This document shows positions 22,878 to 33,300 of a DNA stretch of 64,000 bases, piece after piece. Source of the stretch: a virus; the IMG/VR virus record IMGVR_UViG_3300046167_000825, positions 1 through 64,000 of that record. One strand, 5' to 3'. Below the pieces are notes generated by a model, which saw only the letters and a list, made by a program, of their open reading frames with translations, did not search any database and was not told the DNA's origin. The number at the start of each line of letters is the position of its first letter. Position 1 is the first letter of the stretch. The position numbers and the translations under genes were made by a program.

Positions 22878-23924
22878 ATGCTACTAGAACAACTCAAACA
22901 AGCCCTCCAACCCCTAGTCGAATTATCCCGTGCCGAGTCCATCGTTGATGTGATGGGCACGGAGATACATCTTCGTCTTCTTTCACCCGATGAGGAACTT
23001 GCTTGTCAGCAAGAAGCCCAGCAGTTTATCTCGGAGTTTTCTGAGGAAGACGAAGTGGAAGATTTATCCCGCACGAAAGCCATAAGATTCTTGGATGGAT
23101 TCCGTCTGGCGATTTTGTCTAGGGCTATCGTTCAGATAAACGAACTGGACTTACGGGATTTATTTTATCTCGAAACGGGAGAGGAACTCAAAAACGGTGT
23201 CAAAGTAAAGATTCTCAAGACACAAGCGGTTCGTGAAATCGTCACTCAGTTCCCTCGCAGCATTCAAGTTCACATTATGCAGAAGTTCCACATTCTGACA
23301 GAGAGTGTCAATGTTGTCGTGGAAAATAATATCGACACTGACTTTTCTGACGAGGATGCAGAAGTCCAAGCGATGGAAGAAGAACTCCAACGGAAGAAAA
23401 ATGCTGTAACGAATAAGAAGCAGCAAACTGAAGAAAACGATGTCCGTAAACTAATGCGAACTACAGCAAACCAAACGGAATCTTTTGTGTCCGAGAGAAC
23501 AAACACGGCACAAGACATCGAGAACAAATCTAAGGAAGCGTTTCAAAAACAAGAGGAAATGGTTGAAGAACCCGAACCTCAGCAAGTTGCTCCCCCAGAA
23601 GAACCAATTGAGAACATACCTCAAGTGCGAACTCCGATAACACCAGTTTCGGCAACGCCCCCTTCAGTGGGTCAGCCTCCTCCCCCTCCGAGAGAAGCAA
23701 ACCCCGAAGATTCTTTGGTGGTTGCCCCCATGAAACCAGCAACGAACTCAAATATCTTCCAAGAGCAAGAGTTGCCCCCTAGAAAAGTAGAGCCTTCTGG
23801 GATGCAGAATGGACTAGAAGTTTATAGACTCCCCACTCAAGAAATAGGGGAACACACCACTAACCAAACAACAGACACTACCATCAACTCACGCAATCCT
23901 AGATTCCGACACCCCAACAAATAA
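22878..23924 (+). CDS. Tail assembly protein 1 (chaperone-like)
   Basis: 348 residues. The N-terminal 160 residues are helical with VDVMGTEIHLRLLSPDEEL near 25-45, a phrase typical of tail-assembly chaperones that recognise the tape measure. The rest is low complexity: acidic and Gln-rich helices, then a Pro-rich segment (QQVAPPEEPIENIPQ). It lies between tube and tape measure, where contractile-tail phages keep a pair of chaperone genes often linked by frameshift. Here the next gene is in the same frame, separated by one TAA and 12 bases. Chaperone role is inferred from position and the N-terminal pattern. Confidence 0.7.
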   Translation: MLLEQLKQALQPLVELSRAESIVDVMGTEIHLRLLSPDEELACQQEAQQFISEFSEEDEVEDLSRTKAIRFLDGFRLAILSRAIVQINELDLRDLFYLETGEELKNGVKVKILKTQAVREIVTQFPRSIQVHIMQKFHILTESVNVVVENNIDTDFSDEDAEVQAMEEELQRKKNAVTNKKQQTEENDVRKLMRTTANQTESFVSERTNTAQDIENKSKEAFQKQEEMVEEPEPQQVAPPEEPIENIPQVRTPITPVSATPPSVGQPPPPPREANPEDSLVVAPMKPATNSNIFQEQELPPRKVEPSGMQNGLEVYRLPTQEIGEHTTNQTTDTTINSRNPRFRHPNK

Positions 23925-23936
23925 TGGGGGTTGGCT

Positions 23937-24962
23937 ATGAACCAGCATTCTCTCGACAGAAGACACCATTACAAAGATGTCGAACTTCTTATTGATCAAG
24001 GCTTCATTCTTCATCACACTTCTGTCTTGGGAGTGTCTTTAACTCTCCGTTCTTTGTTCCCTAGAGAGATACGGGAAGTGACAGCCCAAACACACGATAA
24101 GGGTGTTTTCTTTTATCGTTTGTGGGTGGTGGTTCGTTCTCTCTACTCCGTCAATGGGTGGTTGATCGATGACCCCCTTGAACTGTATTCCTTTGTCAGA
24201 CAATTCCCCAAAAAACTCATCCACCGTCTGTTCTATCAAACACTCGGTCTGATGAATAGATATCAACGATCAATGGAAATTGCACAAGCGTATGCTTACG
24301 AACCCTACGGTCGCCACACATGGTTCACCTACGGGCGTGACATCCCTCAGAACGGCTTTGGGCTTGTTAATGGGATACAAACCCTTTGGCAGTTCGTAAA
24401 CATCATAGAGGACAGATTTGAGGACTCCGAGATGCACTGGAATCATGCCAAGTTCATTGCTTCAGCGATGTCACCGAAAGGCGTGAAGAAGCAGAATAGC
24501 AAGGATGAGCAAGCGAAGAAGAAACGAGAGTCTGATAGGGAGCAATACATTCTGAAGGCATTGAAGTTTCAAGTGATGGAAGGTGATAGTGAAACCCCCA
24601 TTTTGGTCAATGCCAAAACAGATGAAGAATTGATGGCAGAGTACAAGCGTTGGGTTGCTGGCGAGCAAGATAATCATGACTTGATCGTTCAGAACTACAA
24701 GGAAAGTATCCGTGCTGGAATGGAACAGAGGGATGAAGAAGCGAGAGCGAGAGTGGCAGAACTGGTGGGTGATGGTGAGCGTGGGGTCTTTTCAGCCACG
24801 ACACTTATGGGTGAGGAAACCATTAAGGAAGCCTTTAAGAGCAGTGTTCGTAGCATAGAACATGAAGGATCGCAAAAGCGTCTATATAAACGCTTCTTAG
24901 GAAGGGAAGAAGTTGGGGGCGATTTCTTCGTTGACGAAAATGGGAGTGTTAAAAGACGATGA
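23937..24962 (+). CDS. Tail assembly protein 2
   Basis: 341 residues from ATG 23937 (a TTG at 23931 is also open); GGGGG lies 6 bases upstream. The first 230 residues are mixed, with RDIPQNGFGLVNG near 135-145; from about 185 a long charged helix carries KKQNSKDEQAKKKRESDREQ, and the C-terminus is acidic/basic coiled. Its stop overlaps the tape measure start as ATGA. It is in the same frame as the preceding gene. It probably chaperones the tape measure or caps the tube; the family is not recognised. Confidence 0.65.
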   Translation: MNQHSLDRRHHYKDVELLIDQGFILHHTSVLGVSLTLRSLFPREIREVTAQTHDKGVFFYRLWVVVRSLYSVNGWLIDDPLELYSFVRQFPKKLIHRLFYQTLGLMNRYQRSMEIAQAYAYEPYGRHTWFTYGRDIPQNGFGLVNGIQTLWQFVNIIEDRFEDSEMHWNHAKFIASAMSPKGVKKQNSKDEQAKKKRESDREQYILKALKFQVMEGDSETPILVNAKTDEELMAEYKRWVAGEQDNHDLIVQNYKESIRAGMEQRDEEARARVAELVGDGERGVFSATTLMGEETIKEAFKSSVRSIEHEGSQKRLYKRFLGREEVGGDFFVDENGSVKRR

Positions 24963-27900
24963 ACAATAAAGAAATGACGAAAGCCATACGGGATGCCACG
25001 AAGGATTTTGAGCGATTAGCCGAAACACAAATCCGAAATGCCGATGAGTTCAATGCTCACTTCAGTGGATCAGTGGGGTTGATGAAATCCTTTGGGGATC
25101 AGTTGGGGGAGGCTTCCAAATTAATCCAACAGAACACGACCTCCCAAGCGAAGTCCGTGAAGCACCAACAGAAGTTAGCGAAGGAAACAAAGAAGCACTA
25201 CGATGAGATTAAAGAACAAGAAGCCGCGATTCTCGCACTCAGAACCGAAATGGAAGGCAGAGTCACAGCAGCAAGAAAAAAAGAAATAGAAGAAGAGATA
25301 GAAGCAGCGAACTATCTAATGGCAGCAGAGATGAAACACGCCAAAAAACTCTCTGATTTCCGTACATCAAAACTGGCAGAAGAAGATCAAGAGAGAGAAA
25401 CTCGCTACAAAGAATACATGGCTCTCACCAATAACCATAAGAAAAATATGCAGAAGATGGGTGCGTTTGGGAAGAATATGGGTGGCATGGCACAAGGGGG
25501 TGATATCGGTGGTATGGCGACTGGTGGTCTTGAGGGTGTCGGCTCAATCTTGAAACAACTCAGTGGTGTCGGTGGGAAACTAGGGATGGTTGCTGGTGCT
25601 CTAGGTGCTACTGTTGGTGTTCTAGGGGTGTTTGTGGGGCTTATGTTCCAAGCAGATAAGAAAGCCAAAGACATGAACAAGAACTTTATGGCTGGTGCAA
25701 GTGGTCTTGACCTTATGGGTAAGGCATTCGAGAAAGGCAAGATGACCGATAGGCTTTTTGATATGCGTGAGATGGCTTTCGATGTCGGGATGCAGTTCCG
25801 TATGTCGTCTGATGAGGTTGCAACATTGGCGAGTTCATTCAACCAGTTCGGCTTACGCTATGACGAAATGGCTAATATGGTTGGGAGTACGGGTGACCCC
25901 GTTAAAGCCCTTGAGGCAAATCTTCAAGTCGCTATCACCAAATCGAAAATGCTCGGTGTGGAAGCCAACACGGTCGCAGAGCAAATCGCTTCAATGAATG
26001 AGAACTTTGCGATGGATCTATCTCAGATCGATGATGCTTTCAGTGCCATATACATGTCGGCACAGACAACGGGTGTCGCCACACAGAAGTTCTTCTCTAT
26101 GATCACTCAAGTGACGGGTGGTATGTCCCTCTTGAATGTCGATTTCGCACAGACGGCAGCCATCGCTGGGGAACTTGTAGAGTCTTTGGGGGAAGCCGCT
26201 GGGTCTAAGTTCCTTCAAGACCTCTCCAATCGAGGACGAAGCAAATCGTACCAAGAGCGTTTCAAATCGGCTCTCTTGTCGGGTGGGAAAACCTCAAGGA
26301 TCGGGAAGAAGGGTGTCAAGAGTCGAGCAGCCGCATTGGAGCAAAGTTCTGGCTTCAGAACCCTTACGAATAGTGATGATTTTAAGAACACCCTCCAATC
26401 TTTAGGTGTGGATAATTTTGATTCTAGTGACATCATCGGGTCATTTAAGAATATGACCATGAAGCAACAACGGAACTTGATTGCTTCTTCGGGGAACACC
26501 TCTATTGGTGGTTCAGCCGAGATAGAACGACAACTGCGTGCTTTACAACAACTCAACATCTCTAGCCAACAAGGCGGTATTACGGGATCAGCCGTTCAGC
26601 AAGGGCAGTTCAATACTGGTGAGAATATGGCTCAGTTCTTGGCAGAGTCTGGGGCTTTCGCAGACCTCTCGAAAGGACAGTCACTCGGTGGGATGTCAAG
26701 GGCAGTCCTTGAACAGATATCGGGGAGATCGGGTATGGAGGTCGATCAGATGGTGACGATGGTCGATAAAATGAACTCCAATATGGGTGTCGTTCAAACC
26801 TACTCCGAGAGAATGGACAAAATGATGAAGGAGGAGGGGATGACGGGTCAAGCAGCCCTTGCTAAACTCGCCCAAGAGAAGAATATGGAGACTGGGGAGT
26901 TCCAAAAGATGCTTGAAGAGCAGTACAAACTCACTTTAGGTGCAGATGGGAAAGTTATGTCGTCTGTCACTGGGACAGAGGTCAAGGATCTTGAAGGCTA
27001 TATGATCAATATGGGTGATTCCATGAAAAGCAGTGTAGAGCAAGCCATGTCTATGGAGGACGCTATGACATCCGAGATTGTTAAGAACACTGCTTCAGCA
27101 TCGGCAGTGTTAGAGAATGTGATTGGGAAATATCTCAATAAAATATCGGGTTTTGTAGAGGGGATTTACGAATGGCTATTTGATAGTAAAGATAAGGAAG
27201 CAGATCAGCAGAAAGCCAAAGACATGGTGACGATACTTTCTGACGAGATGGATAAACTTTACAAAAAAAGAGAGGATTTGGAGGCAGTTCAGTCTGATCT
27301 TGGTGCAAAGGTGAAATCGGGCAAAGCAACTGCGAAGGAGAAAAGCATTTATGAGACAAATGAGCAAGCCCGTGAATTGCTTGATATCGAACTAGATGTA
27401 AAGTCAAGACAAAGAACTGCTTATCAAAGGTCTGGTTCTTACAGTGGTGCGAGAGGTGAGGTTGGTGAGATTCAACGAAGGGTCACCGATAAAAAAATGG
27501 AGATTATGGGTTCAAACTCCTTCCAACAGATTGAAGAGGGCTTGATTCGAGCACGCAATACTATGATCGATGACTATGAAACCTATGCTCGTAATGCGAT
27601 GGGACGAGAAGAGGGGGATATAGTCACACACGATAGAGGGTTGTTAATGTCAGAAGCCGACTTAAAGGAGGACACGATGGGGTACATCCAACCTCTCCTT
27701 GATCAAGGCTTCTCTATTGATGAGATCAAGCAAGTGATGGGGTTGCAACCTACCCCATCATTGAAGGATCACAGTGGGAATTACAGTGAGGATGGTCTTG
27801 TCTCTCTCGCTTTATTTGATCTACAAAACGCAGCGACAAATGGGAGGGGGGCTAATGCTTCTTCAATTACCCCCACCCTTTTGAGTTCGGAGGCATCTGG

Positions 27901-28603
27901 TGATGTAATAGGTCAAAAAATCGCAGAAGGGGAGGTCTTGGCTGAACTGACCGAGAAACAAATAACCATTCAAGGTGAGATGGAGAAACAAGGAAAGCAT
28001 GCACAAGATTCACTAGATTCTATGGTTACTTCTTTTGAATCATTGGGAGCAGACACCGATGAGATGAAGAAGTTCCAAGAGAAGGGGCTACCACCAGCCA
28101 TCGGTAAAGAAGTCATGAAGGCTATGGTTGCCGAGAAACTCTTTGATGTCGCTTCGGCTGCGGGCATGAGTTTGGACAAAGTTATGGAAGCGTATTCCTC
28201 TCAACAAGATCCTAGTAAGAAGAACAGTTATGTGAAAGATGACCTCGACAGACAATTGAAGGCGGGGAAGATAAAAGAAGAGGAGTACAATAAACAAATA
28301 GGTGTGATCAAAACTCTCGGATTGCAAGATGGGTATTTTGATGGTCAGACAATGACACCTATGGGTGCTGGTGCTTTAATCTTCACACCAGATGGTCAAG
28401 CGTATCATACACGAGGTGACGATGAGATGCTCGTTGGTACAAATCTCAGTGGTGGTGGTGGTTCGGGTGGTTCTGGCGATGGTGGTATCCATATCGGTAC
28501 AGTAGTGGTGAAATCAGATGACCCCGAAACATTCAGGAGAAAACTCAAAGCCGTTGCCAAGACCAAATCTGGTCGAAACGCTATGAACGGGAGGAGTAGA
28601 TAA
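24959..28603 (+). CDS. Tape measure protein
   Basis: 1214 residues, the longest protein between tube and baseplate genes, as expected for the tape measure that sets tail length and crosses the membrane at injection. It begins with about 160 residues of charged coil (NTTSQAKSVKHQQKLAKETK). A Gly-rich hydrophobic segment near 205-230 (LGMVAGALGATVGVLGVFVG) is a likely membrane helix. Long helical parts with many Met, Gln and Ala follow, and the C-terminus has a Gly-rich linker and GIHIGTVVVKSDDPETFRRK. At about 0.15 nm per residue it predicts a tail of roughly 180 nm. No lysozyme or peptidase motif is visible. It overlaps its neighbours at both ends. Confidence 0.85.
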   Translation: MNNKEMTKAIRDATKDFERLAETQIRNADEFNAHFSGSVGLMKSFGDQLGEASKLIQQNTTSQAKSVKHQQKLAKETKKHYDEIKEQEAAILALRTEMEGRVTAARKKEIEEEIEAANYLMAAEMKHAKKLSDFRTSKLAEEDQERETRYKEYMALTNNHKKNMQKMGAFGKNMGGMAQGGDIGGMATGGLEGVGSILKQLSGVGGKLGMVAGALGATVGVLGVFVGLMFQADKKAKDMNKNFMAGASGLDLMGKAFEKGKMTDRLFDMREMAFDVGMQFRMSSDEVATLASSFNQFGLRYDEMANMVGSTGDPVKALEANLQVAITKSKMLGVEANTVAEQIASMNENFAMDLSQIDDAFSAIYMSAQTTGVATQKFFSMITQVTGGMSLLNVDFAQTAAIAGELVESLGEAAGSKFLQDLSNRGRSKSYQERFKSALLSGGKTSRIGKKGVKSRAAALEQSSGFRTLTNSDDFKNTLQSLGVDNFDSSDIIGSFKNMTMKQQRNLIASSGNTSIGGSAEIERQLRALQQLNISSQQGGITGSAVQQGQFNTGENMAQFLAESGAFADLSKGQSLGGMSRAVLEQISGRSGMEVDQMVTMVDKMNSNMGVVQTYSERMDKMMKEEGMTGQAALAKLAQEKNMETGEFQKMLEEQYKLTLGADGKVMSSVTGTEVKDLEGYMINMGDSMKSSVEQAMSMEDAMTSEIVKNTASASAVLENVIGKYLNKISGFVEGIYEWLFDSKDKEADQQKAKDMVTILSDEMDKLYKKREDLEAVQSDLGAKVKSGKATAKEKSIYETNEQARELLDIELDVKSRQRTAYQRSGSYSGARGEVGEIQRRVTDKKMEIMGSNSFQQIEEGLIRARNTMIDDYETYARNAMGREEGDIVTHDRGLLMSEADLKEDTMGYIQPLLDQGFSIDEIKQVMGLQPTPSLKDHSGNYSEDGLVSLALFDLQNAATNGRGANASSITPTLLSSEASGDVIGQKIAEGEVLAELTEKQITIQGEMEKQGKHAQDSLDSMVTSFESLGADTDEMKKFQEKGLPPAIGKEVMKAMVAEKLFDVASAAGMSLDKVMEAYSSQQDPSKKNSYVKDDLDRQLKAGKIKEEEYNKQIGVIKTLGLQDGYFDGQTMTPMGAGALIFTPDGQAYHTRGDDEMLVGTNLSGGGGSGGSGDGGIHIGTVVVKSDDPETFRRKLKAVAKTKSGRNAMNGRSR

Positions 28604-29202
28604 TGACTAGAGCAAGAATACCGAGTGCTTTTTATAAGCCCGATGACGAATACAACGGAATGGGACGAAAACCCGTAGTTCTTGATGTGCTTGGTTCAGA
28701 TTGGGAAACGAGTGTCCTCCCCGACAACGCCAAGTTCGTCTTCCATGTCAACCCTAGTTCGCTCGATATCAACTACGGAAAGACAGTCTCCCGAATACAA
28801 ACAATGGGTGGCTATATCGAACAAGTGTGGGGACACGACACCACCGAGATATCTATGTCGATCAAGACGGGGGCATTTATCCGAATCAACTCTGGATTGA
28901 GTGCCGTCACCAATCCAGATATGGGAGGTACTAGAAGGGATTCTATCGCCTACGACAAGTACCAAGACCTCCTAGCCCTATTCCATAGCAACGGGGCTTT
29001 ATATGGCGAAAATGGGCAGATTGTGAGGCACGGGATTATCTCGTTGTACTTCGACCAAGTGACCTATCTCGGATGGTTCACGACATTCACGGTGGCAGAG
29101 AGTGCCGAAAAACCCTATTCCTTTGATCTGACAGCCAACTTCACTGTCCATAAGGAGAAGCATATTGGCTTGCTCCCCTCCGAAAAACTAGGGAGAGGTT
29201 GA
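28603..29202 (+). CDS. Baseplate hub protein (short paralogue)
   Basis: 199 residues, SD GGGAGGAG, overlapping the tape measure stop by one base. It contains VFHVNPSSLDINYGKTVSRIQT, then GGYIEQVWGHDTTEISMSIKTGAF, a layout shared with contractile-tail hub or tube-initiator proteins that follow the tape measure. The 368-residue gene downstream repeats these blocks (INPNSMSITYTKI, then WGEDQPKITFSAQTGGF), so the two are paralogues. It likely links tube and baseplate. Confidence 0.75.
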   Translation: MTRARIPSAFYKPDDEYNGMGRKPVVLDVLGSDWETSVLPDNAKFVFHVNPSSLDINYGKTVSRIQTMGGYIEQVWGHDTTEISMSIKTGAFIRINSGLSAVTNPDMGGTRRDSIAYDKYQDLLALFHSNGALYGENGQIVRHGIISLYFDQVTYLGWFTTFTVAESAEKPYSFDLTANFTVHKEKHIGLLPSEKLGRG

Positions 29203-29203
29203 T

Positions 29204-30310
29204 ATGGCGAAGAGAACCAACAGTAACTTAAACGGGGTGACCGAAACAGACACCACTGCTTATGAGGCTTCTGAAATTGACGACATACCCACCCTTGTGG
29301 TGGGAGCAAGCAAAAGCATCACTTCTGTGGGATCAAGCCCGTTGCCTTACATCCCAACGGGTCGAAGATTCGATTTGAAATATGAACCATCAAGTGGGGT
29401 GGCTCTTGATGGTGGTGACCCTTTAGTTCGGATGTATTCCCCTTTTGTTCTTCAGTATTTACCCCCCGCTGATGCCCAAGTGTATATCGGTGACATGAAG
29501 AAATCCCGAACTACCGATTTATCCAAGAATCTTAATACCTTTGCAGATGCTCTTGTCAATAACTTCGATGTCACTTCGTCATACGATGGTGCAGTAACAA
29601 CATCCTCGTACAATTCATTGGAAGCCCTCGCTCAACAGCAAGCCTACCGAAATCTCTCCTCTTCTGAAAATGGCACAGCCGAGAGTTCCTTCGTGGGGTC
29701 AGCCCAGACTTTATCATATATTTCACAACTCTTTGCCTTGATGAATCTCCCTCCTTTGCAGTTTTTAATTAACCCCAACTCAATGAGTATCACTTACACG
29801 AAGATACAAGACTTCTCAGCCCGAACTAGGAAGAACCGAGTCTTCAAAGCGTGGGGTGAAGATCAACCCAAGATCACTTTTTCAGCCCAAACGGGGGGCT
29901 TCGTTGCTCAATCGGGTGCTGGGAACGAGAGCCTAAATAACTTTTTCACTTTGATGAACACAGCGAACTCAAAGGGGCCGAGTGGAATGCAGTATGCCTC
30001 AAAGCGACAGTCGTTGGCTTTCCAACATTTCATGGAAATCCTTCAGATGTATCAGAACGCTTGCCTTATCTACGACAAGATTTTTGATACAGAGGCACAT
30101 TTAGGGGTAGGGTCATTCTTGATACATTACGACCAAATGACATACGAGGGGCTAATTGAATCTTTTGATTATTCCTACCAAGAGGATACCCCGAATGGTC
30201 TATCCTTCAACTTTGATTTCACGGTGTCAAAGATGTACGATTGGAACTCTCAACAAGGAAGCCCTCAAAGAATCCAACCCCCTTCTTTTGATGCTGACAG
30301 TAGGAAATAA
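29204..30310 (+). CDS. Baseplate hub protein (long paralogue)
   Basis: 368 residues. An N-terminal 170-residue region unique to this copy (YIPTGRRFDLKYEPS) precedes a C-terminal domain homologous to the 199-residue neighbour: LINPNSMSITYTKIQDFSAR, KAWGEDQPKITFSAQTGGF, then HYDQMTYEGLIESFDYSY and FNFDFTVSKMYDW at the end. The two genes are adjacent and 1 base apart. A tail-hub function is inferred from position next to the gp27-like gene. Confidence 0.75.
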   Translation: MAKRTNSNLNGVTETDTTAYEASEIDDIPTLVVGASKSITSVGSSPLPYIPTGRRFDLKYEPSSGVALDGGDPLVRMYSPFVLQYLPPADAQVYIGDMKKSRTTDLSKNLNTFADALVNNFDVTSSYDGAVTTSSYNSLEALAQQQAYRNLSSSENGTAESSFVGSAQTLSYISQLFALMNLPPLQFLINPNSMSITYTKIQDFSARTRKNRVFKAWGEDQPKITFSAQTGGFVAQSGAGNESLNNFFTLMNTANSKGPSGMQYASKRQSLAFQHFMEILQMYQNACLIYDKIFDTEAHLGVGSFLIHYDQMTYEGLIESFDYSYQEDTPNGLSFNFDFTVSKMYDWNSQQGSPQRIQPPSFDADSRK

Positions 30311-30313
30311 ATA

Positions 30314-33300
30314 ATGGCAAACGCAGAAAACAGACCCTTCAGTGGGACTTGGACATACAACAACAAGAAAAGCAGACGGCATGTACCCGATTGTATCGTG
30401 ACCTTCAATGGGGAAACGGCTATGCCCTCTTGTACTGGTTGTATGGGTCAGATAGACCTCCAAGACTTGATAACTTCTGTGTCGGTGTCGAACTCCACCG
30501 ACACCTCTCCCTCCTCTGTTTCTATCGGCATGGATTTGCCCACCAACAGAAGGTCATGTTTCTTTAGGGATAATAAGTTCATCCTACACCCTGGCATAGA
30601 AATCCATGTGTATATGCGTGGGTATTTCACGCACACCGAACTAGGGGGTCAGACAGAGGATGACAATTACAATTTGAACAACGCCACAATGAAGCCCTAT
30701 TACCAAGTGTTCAACGGTGTCATCACTGAGGTTTCTCACGGGTTCAGTGGTGGTTTCTATTCAGTGTCGATGAGTGCCTCAGATTTCCTTCATTTTTGGC
30801 AGTATCAGTCTATCAATACCAACCCCTCTGCTTTTGCGTCAAAGGCAGATGGTAACAAAACCAACATCAACTTCACGGGTCACTCCTACACAAGGAAAAA
30901 CCCCTTCTCGGTGGTACACGAATTGTTTTCCTCTGGGCATGGTGATGCTGGTGGTCACGAATGGGTGCTTTCTGACTTCGCAAATATTGGAATTAAGTCG
31001 GATTTGTTCCAAGCGAGTTTCTGGGAGGTCACGGGATATTATTGGCAACAAAGATTCCAACAACCGATGGGCAAACTGAAAATGTATGGGACAGACGGAA
31101 GACTCTTTAATTCCTTCGAGCAGTTCCTCCTTAGTTCAGACCTCATTGGCACGGGGGAGGCAAATATATCCTCCGATAATTGGGCAGCACTAGAAAACAA
31201 AAATACAGACAAAAAGCGTTTAGGGGGAATCGACAACTACATGGATTCTCTTTTGATGGTTTTGAGACACAGTTCCTCCAAAGACGGTGAGGTGAACAAG
31301 CAGCAGTATGCTTTCCCTTCTAGTTCGCTTTTCTATGTGGAGAACACAACATGGGGTGTCGACACGGCTAAAGGCAAGGGAACACGGGGTTATAATGTCG
31401 CTGGTGTGACGGCTTTCGCTCTTGATATCAACTCGCTGGGTCAAGTGAATCTATTTGAGAGCCAGATGCAGACCAAAATGGACATCGCCTCTCAAGTATC
31501 TCTCGAAATTGGCTTTGAGTTTTTCATTGATTTCAATGGGGATTATGTTTTTAAGCCCCCCTTCTATAATCTGGACACATCTGACTCAAGGGTGTATGTC
31601 GTGAAGGACATCGACCTCATCTCTTTCAACTCATCAGAGAAGGAAGCCGAATGTACTGTCATGAAAGGAACGGGGGGATACTTCAGCAATATGGCTTCTC
31701 TGTTTGGGAAGGAGTTCGAGAATAGAGGTATGTTCGTTGACTGGAAAGGGGTTGCTAAATATGGTTGGAGGGAAGCCTCGTTTGAAACAACCTTTCTGAA
31801 TGACCCCAAATCCATTTACTATGCCGCTATGAACCGTATGGCACTCGCCAATAAAGATGTTCAAAGTGGGGATTGTTCTATCCCTCTCAGACCAGAGATG
31901 AAATTGGGTTTCCCAGTGTATATCGAACCCTTTGATGTGTTCTATTATGTGACGGGTATCTCCCACACCTTTGGGTACGGGAGTGATTGCACAACCTCTC
32001 TGACACTGACAGCCAAACGAGCGAAGTTCTTCCCCCCCATGAATAAGATGGGGCGTTTCCCCAAGATTGAAGAAGTGGATTTCAAGAACATCTACCGACC
32101 CAATCACGCTCTGTTCACAAGAAATGGTGTCGGACAACCGAAATATATGGGTTTCCCTTGTGTGGTGTTGGCTTCAGACCCCCACGAGATTAACCCCCTT
32201 TGGTTTGGATTGGGTGAGATAACGAACTTTTTAGTGAATCTCACGAACAACACAACGGGTGAATCTGTTGGTGGTAATCACTACGAGGGAATCCTCACGT
32301 TAGTTCGTGCTATGAATGAAGTTGATAAACGAGTTCGGTACGAGTTGCTAGGAGGTGCTGCCAAAAACAACAAAATCTGCGTGAAGAATGCCGAGGGAAC
32401 TGACTTAAAGTTCACCTTCTATACTTTGGCGGAGGCGGCGGGGCAACTGAGAACCGATATTGATAATCGAACAGATGCGAAGGAATGGACACAGTATGAG
32501 AAGAATGATGCGTTCGTTTCGGATTCTTTTAAGGAAAAAATTACGAGTTATCACAAGAATGATGGCACAGCCCTCCTCATATTTTTTAAGATTCTTGATG
32601 AGGTACGGGCAGAACAAGGGAAGTTCATAAAGGCTGGGACAAACATGGAGAACTATCTCGCTAGTTTGAAGTTCATGAAATCGAACTTCCGACCCGATGA
32701 CCAACAGCCAGGGATGTATCGGTACTACTCGTCAGCCTTCCCCAACGACTTGTCGAACTCAGCCACTTTTCAAGGTATGGGCGATAGGCAACAAGTGAAT
32801 GTTGCTTCCTACAACCAAGATTCTATGGTTGTCCAAGAGGTGCTTCTCCCTCATGAGATACCCTCCCCCAAAAGCACTGTCAAAGTGATTGATTTACATG
32901 ATGGGACATACGATATTGTCAACCCCAATGCTGATGACCAAGCAGAAAAAGTGGCGAGGGCTGGAGGTGACTCGGTGTTCATCACGAAATATGGCTTACC
33001 CATACGCTCATTCGTTTACAGTGCTGGTGAGACCGTTAATGAGTTCACTTACAATGTCATGGCGACAGAAGACATCAAGAAAATCTGTTTCGCTGTCCAG
33101 TTCATTGGTCGCAGACAACAAATATCCTTCAAGATCAATGCCTCCATCAAGTTCGATAAGAAGAAAAAGAACTTTTCTCTCGCTCTCCCCCGATACCAAA
33201 ACGACCCCTTCCCAGATGGTATCTCTGTGGGGGAAGTTTACGACCCTTTCATAGACAATCACATTGAAGCCATCAAAGTTCTTGTGAAGAATGTGAAATC

